Positions 56,811 through 64,000 of a stretch of 64,000 nt of DNA are shown here, piece by piece (the stretch's first letter is position 1; every line of letters begins with the position of its first letter). A program made the translations under genes and the position numbers. Under the pieces are notes generated by a model. That model was not told the DNA's origin. It did no database searches and saw only the letters and a list, made by a program, of their open reading frames with translations. This stretch comes from Ceratothoa steindachneri (lineage: Eukaryota > Arthropoda > Malacostraca > Isopoda > Cymothoidae): positions 161,190,048 through 161,254,047 of the forward strand of contig OZ018322.1 of assembly GCA_963969495.1 (NCBI GenBank), written 5' to 3'.

Positions 56811-57600
56811 AGACCAAGGAATCGGTGCGGTCTAACCACTTAAAGGCGTACCCGATTAAGAACCAAGAGTGGATCCGTGGATTTTGGAAGTAGTGCACCA
56901 CCTTAGATTTGGCCAAGAAAACCGAAACCTGTTGGAGTGTACCCTCCAGAGTTGGCATCTGGGCCGCCCTAAAATATATCGAAAGGTCATCCACGTTGAG
57001 CGTAGTGAGAACATCTTCCGGCAGCACCGAGGTGATGTGTTGCTATCCAGGGCAAAGAGTGTGACACTGAGGAAGGTTTTCTGCAGTACACCCTCTTGCT
57101 GCTCCTATGGGCAGAAGAGAACTCCTCCTACCTGTACGCGAAATCGAAGATCTCGCACAAATTCAGATATAAAGATTGGAAGGAGTCACCTAGCTTCCAT
57201 CGTATGGAGAATCTCCATGATACTGTATCGCCATGCGGTATCATAGCCCTTCTCCAGATTGAAAAACACCGTGGCGTGGTGCTGTCTATAAAGGAAGGCC
57301 TTGCAGACGGCATTTTCCAATCGTAACAGAGAATGCAGCGTGGAGTGGAACTTCCGAAAACCGAACTGTGCAGAAGAGATATGGCTTTTGGTGTCCATAA
57401 AAAAACGATAATCTAACATTTACCAATTTCTCATAAACTCTCACACGAAAGAGGTTAGAGAGATTGGGCGGAAACTTACTGGGGTAGACTGATATCTCCT
57501 CGGTTTGCAAAAGGCGAGCACAGTAGAGATTCACCAAGAAATGGGAGGAGAGCCTCTACCCAGACCCTTTTGAACAAATCTAACAGAAAGGCCATACCTC
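56800..57600 (-). pseudogene. reverse transcriptase core of element J
   Basis: From the right: DDVPYAILRHLG (about 57630), FPPNLSNLFRVRVYEKLVNVRLSFF (57495-57405), FCTVRFSEVPLHAAFS in one frame and HATVFFNLEKGYDTAWRYSIMEIL in another (about 57280-57200; motif A Asp replaced by Asn in FFNLEK). After a degraded stretch MLPEDVLTTLNVDDLSIYF (57027-56970) carries motif C as NVDD instead of YVDD. RIHSWFLIGYAFKWLDRT follows (56860-56820). Multiple frame changes show it is dead. Confidence 0.7.
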
Positions 57601-57889
57601 GTCACCCAGGTGTCGAAGTATGGCGTACGGGACATCGTCCGGACTATGGGCGGTGTCCGCGCACAAAGCAAGAGCGAAACGCAACTCACTCAAAGTAAAC
57701 CTGTCGTTAACTGGTTCTCCGACTCTAGAGATAAATTCCAGTTGCGGCCGTCCGTGACATCACGAAGCGCACTGAAAGCTGGTGGAGCAGCATCCGGGCT
57801 AGAGAATGTCGGAGAAGAAGGATTCCTCCACAGATGCGGGATCCGAGATTGCGGTCCCATTCTGCGAGAACTTGCCCCGAATCCTTATG

Positions 57890-58200
57890 ACTCGCTTTTA
57901 CACCTCTGCTTGAGTAGCTCTTCCTTTAAGTGAAGACAGGTATGCCCGCCAAGAAGAGTTACGGGCGTGCTTCGAAATATATCGGGACCTAGAGATAGCC
58001 CGATGGAATTCACAGACAGGGCAATCGTTCAAGCCGTGGTAATAGCACATGTAGGAATTACGCTGCTGCTTGACAATCAACTGACCAGCACGGGAGTGGT
58101 TAGTGTCCTAAACAGCTAGAACCTCTGGGAATAGTAGTTACGCCGGCAGCGATAAGGTTGTCGGAGAAGAATTCAACGGCCGTATCTACCTCAATTGATC
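57890..58200 (-). pseudogene. RT N-terminal linker of element J
   Basis: IEVDTAVEFFSDNLIAAGVTTIPRGS (58190-58115) and ISRSRYISKHARNSSWRAYLSSLKGRATQAEV (57993-57898) align with VDETDEFFSVKLIAKGLTTIPRRS and RYNSKHARRSSWQVYVSSLNEK in element C (21020-20740). Several frame changes lie between. The equivalent in C is one open frame, so J is more decayed here. Confidence 0.65.
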
Positions 58201-58510
58201 CCAGGGTTTAAGTCTTGCCGACGTGATCGACGAGATTGAAATGGGTGTCGTAAATGTCGATGAGTTTACTTATGACTGCCCGAGAAGCGCTTCATTTTCC
58301 TTCCTTAATCTATCTTTGTGCTCTCCGGATGAACATCCTGATTTTGATTGGGGATTTGTCACTGACCTCCATGGTAGTGATTACTTTCGCATTCGAATAT
58401 TATTTTCTGCGCTGCTGCCGCTCGAGAGCCCGTCCCGGGGGTGCTTGGCGCGGGAGCGGTGTTCTGCATTTCAGGAACTGACTGATTCACTATCTCATCG
58501 AGGAATTTAG
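58200..58510 (+). pseudogene. inverted endonuclease-end fragment in element J
   Basis: Plus-strand frame 58223-58510 reads MIDEIEMGVVNVDEFTYDCPRSASF, LNLSLCSPDEHPDFD and DLHGSDYFRI, matching the end of the endonuclease of element C, which is on the minus strand like the rest of C and J. It reaches into the RT start (FQELTDSLSHRGI, equivalent to EMTEFTISVEEF) and stops at the hairpin 58482-58540. The SDH block reads SDY. Confidence 0.75.
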
Positions 58511-58540
58511 CTTAAATTCCTCGATAAGATAGTAAATCAG
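58482..58540. repeat. 28-bp hairpin at the orientation switch in element J
   Basis: CTGATTCACTATCTCATCGA...(58482-58509) is mirrored by ...TCGATAAGATAGTAAATCAG (58513-58540) with three mismatches and a loop of three bases. Both arms are copies of the RT start of the element. To the left the endonuclease fragment is on the plus strand, to the right ORF1 is on the minus strand, so the hairpin marks a fold-back junction. Confidence 0.9.
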
Positions 58541-58549
58541 GAAGAGGAG

Positions 58550-59330
58550 GCTGGGGAATGAACTCGTTTATCTCCTCCGGTAGCAGGAGCCTCCAGTTCA
58601 GATGGACCAGCCCCAGCAAGGGCGATCGCAGGGGCACCAGTCAGAGAAGGAGATCCCTCCCTTCCGTGTAAAGTCTTGGAGACCCGAGCCCTCTGTGGAT
58701 GACCTTAAAAAGGGGCGGACTCGGGTTCGGATTCGCCCCCAGAAAACTCCTACCGTCTTGGTCTGGGTTGCCTCAAAGACCATGTCTATCTCGGGGGGAG
58801 GTCTATGGCGCCGTTGTCCTCAGGGGCTTGGGTGCCTAAAGAACCATGTCTATATCGGGAAGGCTCCATGGCGCTATTCTCCCCAGGGGCTGGGTTGCCT
58901 CAAGGACCATGTCTATATCGGGGGAGCTCCATGGCTCCATTACTCCGCAGATATCACAGGTCCCATTGGGAGCAGTATCTCTAGTCGGATTAGTTGGATG
59001 GGCACGTGCCTTGACCCATACTAAGTTCAATATTCGAGCTAGCAGGTTATTCGAGGCAAGGGTCCGATGGGACCTTTCTTCCCTCTGCCTCCTATGGGGG
59101 TTTGCCCTAGCAAGCAATTCAACGGGAAGCGGCCGGTTATGGGCTGCCTGCTTGCTTTCTTGACAGTCCCATGAGACACTAAAGGTGGGACTTCCAGTGC
59201 TAAGATGGAGTTACATAAAGGTGACTCCAAAGAAGGCGGTGAGGGCAAGCCCTCTGCATCCGTAGGCGATAGAGAGGAGTAAGCCTCCTCTCCAGTCAGA
59301 GTTTTGAAGGTTCCCCTGCGAAAGCACAAG
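58550..59330 (-). pseudogene. ORF1 N-terminal part of element J with tandem repeat
   Basis: Minus-strand readings align with the ORF1 N-terminal part of element C: ASNNLLARILNLVWVKARAHPTNP (59060-58985) with SKYLLARILNLAGVKVRAPTLNP at about 23800, and KGGISFSDWCPCD (about 58650) with KGGISSSG. Between them lies a 63-bp tandem triplication (58760-58945). The zinc knuckles and the rest of ORF1 seen in C are missing. Frames are broken by several stops. Confidence 0.6.
58760..58945. repeat. 63-bp tandem triplication in ORF1 of element J
   Basis: The core ACCATGTCTATATCGGG is centred at 58781, 58845 and 58908 with spacings of 64 and 63 bases. Two copies stay in one minus-strand frame and give APWSLPDIDMVLEATQP-like 21-residue repeats. 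Element C has a single copy near 23670. Confidence 0.85.
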
Positions 59331-59799
59331 AGGGATGGACCTCCAATTTTTTAGTGGAGCTTCTCGAGGGCGGCATGGTGACCCGTTTCGTTTTATGGGA
59401 TGCATACGCTAATCAACTTTCGCAGTAGCTTGCTCCCTAATGGGTGATTACGGGGCTGGAAGAGCCAGCTGCCTCCAGCAGCAGAATTTCGGCTCAAACT
59501 TGGGCACGGCGTAAAATGGATAGATTTAAAACGGGAAAGGAAAGGGAAGTGAGTAAAGTGTGGATGGGGATAAGGCAGGTTGTTAAAAACCCACCATCCC
59601 AAACCGGAGCTTCAGGGCTAGGGAATATTGTCCCCTCCCCTCTCATCCCCGATCCGAAATAGTTGGCTGAGAAGATCAGCATCTGCCCTGTGAAAATAGG
59701 GGCACATTAGATAAAGTTGCGAGAGAGGTTGTAGTGGAAGTGAGGAAATAGCGGAGAAACCTAGGCTGACTCAAGGAAGGAGAAGAGGCTAAGCTGGGG

Positions 59800-61640
59800 C
59801 CCGACGGGGCGCTGAGTCCCGTTAGCACGGCGGCCAGGAAGGTAAATCGCTGCGCCCCTTTCGGGGTCTAACCTCGAAAGGTTACTCATCGCTTGTTAGG
59901 TTGTAAAACACACTAATAGCTTATTCTTCTGACCTCATTAACATTAAGAACGACCAGTGGTACCCGCGTTGGTAATTCTGGAACTGAACAATCCAACGAA
60001 ATCGAAGGCGGCTTGTTATAAATATATCTTCTTTTTTTTATCTGCAAATGCTATATACTGTATATCAACAATATACACTATATAGTACTTTCACTAATTC
60101 AGGCACACTAATTTAGAATTATGATACTATGAGTAAAATAGATTAGCAGCAATCTTGTTATTGATAACTTGTTGGGAACCAACAAAAGAATGCTTTGGTT
60201 AGTTTAGTTGGATGTTTAGGTTGGACATTTCTTTGTAGTTTTCTTTTAGGTTATGCTTAATTTTTGAAAGGTTTGTTTAGTTTGTTTCTAGTAAGCTGTT
60301 GGTTTTTTGTTTGCTGTTTTTCCGGCGAAAAAGAACAAAACAGGAAGCCTACTTTAGTGACACGCCGTCGCCAAAATGATTGCTCTTTGTGATCGTTGTA
60401 ATTAGCCGTTCTTTCACTTTCGGTGAATAATAAGTTCGTTTCAAAGCTGTACTTGTTTTTCTCTCAAATACACACACCACTCCACCTCCAAAGAACATGT
60501 TTGTGGAGGTGTCAGAGAAACATGAAGCTTCGAAGACAATAAAAAGACAAATGTACATAGCTGGTTGGAATTAATTTTTAAAAACACTTAAAAATTCACG
60601 TGCTTAAAGCCCCTACTTCTTCCCACTCTCTAAATCGTATTTAACTTAGCATCATTGTTGGTAATATATATTTATGAATCAGGGCAATAAGTATTTTATT
60701 GCACGAAGCAAAAGACGCCACAGCAGAAGAAGCAAATAATAACTTTATGGATTTAAAAATAATACTTTTAAATGATAATAACTCTCACAAAGGTGCTTGC
60801 GCGCTAAATAAATACAAACCTAATATTTGAAAGTATTTTTTTAAAACAGAGTTGTTCATCATTAGAATTACCATTTTGCAAGTGAGTATCATATTTCTAT
60901 TTATCTGAATTTCCTTATCCGGTTGGGCACCTAATAAAAGGAAATGTACGGGGTTAGGGGTAACTAATAATAGTAGTTATAATAACTAGTTCTTTGGATT
61001 GTAGTCATTAACATTTTTAAGCCCTTTTTTCCATTAATTTTCGATCAGAAGATCTGTTCCCGTTGGTTTTAGCGTCTTAAAATGAGTATTAAAGAAAAAA
61101 TAAATAGATCATTCAAAAAATAGTTTTCTCTCTAAATAATAAATTCTTGCTCGATCAAAATTTTCTTTTATTACTGGATGAAGACTCCACATAATAATAA
61201 AGCATAATATAGTATCAAAACAGAAAACACTGACCCCAATGCTATCAGCAGAGCTAAAACATTGTATGCGGATCGGGAAAAGAAATGAGGTTGGAAAGAT
61301 GCATTTGCACCATACGTAACATCTTAGCTCACAGATTGCACAATATTGACGATAAAGTGCTCGTTGCGTTTCTTATTTAGTGAAATTAGGAGATAATAAA
61401 AATAGGAAGTGGTTGAAATCAGTGGGACAGCAAACAGCTTATGTTTGTGGACAAAAAAGAAAAAGGTATCTTAATTTTATGATTGGAGAAAATAGAATGT
61501 GTTTCTCCCACTGACTTTCATTTGGACAGATATTAAGGATGGCCCCTTTATCCCTACGTGTGAAGGTATCAAAAATTACGTAGGCGCGGACGCTTATTTA
61601 CTCCATCATGAACAATTATTTAAATACTATAACTTCATTT
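59800..61640. other. AT-rich spacer, no recognised gene
   Basis: No coding or mobile-element motif was recognised beyond about 59850, where the GC-richer sequence of element J ends. The 5' end of J could not be placed exactly. Confidence 0.5.
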
Positions 61641-61645
61641 CAAGA

Positions 61646-62376
61646 GTGACAAGGTCTCTGCCCGTTGGGTCCCTAGAAACCTCACGAACCCTTACGCCCT
61701 ATGATCGGCTAAAACGTCGTCAAAGGTCAGAGGAGCTGCTGCTCCTGTACAACCCAGACCCGGCGGGATTCAAGTCACGCATAATGACAGGTGATGAAGC
61801 GTGGGTCCATCACTGGGATTCCAAGACCCAACCCTCAACCGGGAAGGTCATGGCCACCATCTTCTGTGAATCTGACGGAGTGTTGATGGTGGACTATGCG
61901 CCTCGTGGAAGGACCATCACAGGCCAATATTACGTCAAAGAACTGTCAGGGTTGAAGAAGTGCATCCGTCAGAAGTGGCGCGGCAAGTTGACACGCGGTG
62001 TCCTGCTCCTCCACGACAATGCCTCTGTCCACAAGCCCAGGTTTGCACAAGCTGCCCTGTGCGAGTGCAGATTCGAGGAGCTCAATGATCCCCCCTACAG
62101 TCCAGATCTAGCCACCAGCGACTACATTTTATTCCGCCAGTTCAAGGCTGCACTGCGTGGACGCCAGTTTTTGGACGATGAAGATGTCCAGCTTGCCGTC
62201 CAGGAGTAGATTTAACAGCAGTCGGGAGATTTCTGGTTGTCGGGAATTCAAAGCCTCAGGGACAAGTGGCGCAAGTGCATTAAAGTCTAGGGTAGTTATA
62301 TTGAAAATAATAAAACACTTCTCCTCATATCTCGTTTCCTTATATCCGAATTGCAAAACTTAATGACGGCCCCTCG
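61646..62376 (+). mobile_element. mariner element, 5'-truncated, catalytic core retained
   Basis: The right terminal repeat (core CAAAACTTAATGACGG, ending CCCCTCG at 62376, followed by TA) matches the other mariners. The left side begins abruptly at about 61646 in transposase sequence, so the left terminal repeat and both HTH domains are missing. It keeps the core that the copies at 1-741 and 4608-5538 have lost. Confidence 0.9.
61650..62290 (+). pseudogene. mariner transposase, catalytic D,D34D domain
   Basis: Readable in one frame up to the stop at 62207-62209. Motifs are RSLPVGSLETSRTLTPYDR after the HTH, RIMTGDEAWVHHWDSKTQPS (first Asp, about 61790), RGVLLLHDNASVHKPRFAQ (second Asp, about 62015) and PPYSPDLATSDYILFRQF (third Asp in TSDY). 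There are exactly 34 residues between the second and third Asp, as in mariner. Compared with the family, about 18 residues between KTQ and PSTGK appear to be missing. A nonsense codon (VQE-stop) and another near 62290 cut the C-terminus. The upstream part of the same open frame (61499-61645) is not mariner sequence. Confidence 0.9.
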
Positions 62377-62379
62377 TAT

Positions 62380-63416
<1,037 letters not shown>

Positions 63417-63848
63417 CGTGGGCCAAAAATATATGCCAAAAATTGAAATTAGCTCAAAATGTTCTCCACATGGCTAAAATTATGCAATAAGATGTTAAAG
63501 AGCTGATGCAAAATATTGACTGAATTGGTCAATATTTAGACGCCGCTATGTGTCTCCATATTTTTAAATTTTAGTCAAAATATGGGAACTTTTTAATAGT
63601 AGGCCTTCATTGGTTGTTACTTATATACTATCATATATTTGTCATTGATAACTCATTCCTTATAATTTACAATATTTTGCACATAAATCCAGATAATGCA
63701 TTATCTGAAAAGTGGAATGACGTTCACATACTCAGCGTATGATGGAATAACAATTGTTGTTTCAGCTTGTTGATTTCTGATCACATTTGTGAAGTAATGA
63801 CGCAATAACGCCCCCTCGTTTCAAATGGTGATGCAATCGCACCATTTC

Positions 63849-63970
63849 CTATATAAGTAAGCGAGGATTGATTAATTGTTCAGTTGTAGTTTGAAGTTTA
63901 ACAGTTGACGTAATACAAGTGAATACAAGTGCTGGTTTATTCAAGTATATAAATAATTATTTAGGTAAGT
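63849..63970 (+). promoter_or_regulatory. candidate core promoter, TATA plus initiator, with 5' splice site
   Basis: CTATATAAGTA (63848-63858) is followed 32 bases later by TTCAGTTG (63879-63886), with TCAGT matching the arthropod initiator. Downstream, the unspliced stretch contains no ATG before TTTAGGTAAGTAA (63961-63973), which has a consensus splice donor (GTAAGT). The layout is that of a short noncoding first exon starting near 63882. It could belong to a host gene or to an LTR of an unseen element. It was inferred from motifs only, with the downstream gene outside the window. Confidence 0.4.
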
Positions 63971-64000
63971 AATATACTTTGTTTTATTCAGTGCAGATAT

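Larger units (their letters stand above)
54900..59800 (-). mobile_element. I/Outcast-like non-LTR retrotransposon J, scrambled
   Basis: A relative of element C. In minus-strand order: ORF1 N-terminal part (59330-58550), a sharp jump to the RT start, a plus-strand (inverted) endonuclease-end segment (58200-58510), RT linker (58200-57890), RT fingers and palm (57600-57100), a YxDD-like segment (57027-56800), a plus-strand (inverted) RT segment (56463-56810), thumb (56450-56250) and RNase H (56120-55690). About 2.3 kb covering the second half of ORF1 and most of the endonuclease, present in C, is gone. The two inverted pieces make this a mosaic. Confidence 0.75.

Noticed and set aside
57096..57326. 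Plus-strand ORF of 76 codons repeating 56559-56807
   Set aside because: It is the antisense reading of the minus-strand RT in element J. The similarity only reflects the inverted RT copies.

Overview
The window reads as genomic DNA of an invertebrate animal and consists almost entirely of decayed transposable elements nested in one another. No intact host gene, rRNA or tRNA was recognised. A metazoan source is suggested by the mix of families: SETMAR-type mariner, piggyBac, Gypsy/Ty3 LTR elements with a SCAN-like gag, Jockey-, I/Outcast- and CR1-like non-LTR elements, and a Penelope-like GIY-YIG fragment. Long (TA)n arrays and AT-rich spacers lie between them. A TATA box plus TCAGT initiator near the right edge leans towards an arthropod, but the species cannot be fixed from the sequence.

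Layout. 1-741: edge-truncated mariner deletion derivative (-). 744-4008: spacer with a 60-bp minisatellite. 4009-9027: Gypsy element A (+), its 5' LTR split by a second mariner derivative (4608-5538). 9028-11700: AT-rich spacer. 11740-18692: Gypsy element B (+), with remnants in the order gag-protease-integrase-RT-RNase H-LTR. 18900-19660: unrecognised ORF (-) behind a duplicated CCAAT segment. 19660-24080: I/Outcast-like element C (-). 24480-29400: Jockey-like element D (+), interrupted by an inverted solo LTR of the B family (26994-28136). 30230-33820: Jockey-like element E (+). 33950-35590 plus 42402-42480: one piggyBac copy F (-), split by Gypsy element G (35590-42401, +), which still has both LTRs. 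43432-44750: broken copy of a multi-copy metazoan protein of unknown function. 46640-47121: Penelope-like endonuclease fragment. 47200-49200: Jockey-like element H, a relative of E. 51080-54370: CR1-like element I (-) with an ORF1 esterase remnant. 54900-59800: I/Outcast-like element J (-), a scrambled relative of C. 61646-62376: third mariner (+), with its catalytic triad present. 63249-63413: (TA)n. 63849-63965: candidate promoter with a first splice donor.

The most interesting content is the Gypsy family represented by A, B and G. In B the integrase lies upstream of reverse transcriptase, the Gmr1-like order, rather than at the end of pol. G lacks integrase but keeps the matching integrase-to-RT linker. 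A keeps only the integrase C-terminus. A and G share a primer-binding-site-like sequence, and the LTRs of A, B and G end in versions of CTACGACA. The RT motif C of both B and G reads YFDN instead of YxDD. Several copies also carry inverted repeats or inverted fragments at internal rearrangement junctions, and two of the mariners carry the same internal deletion.
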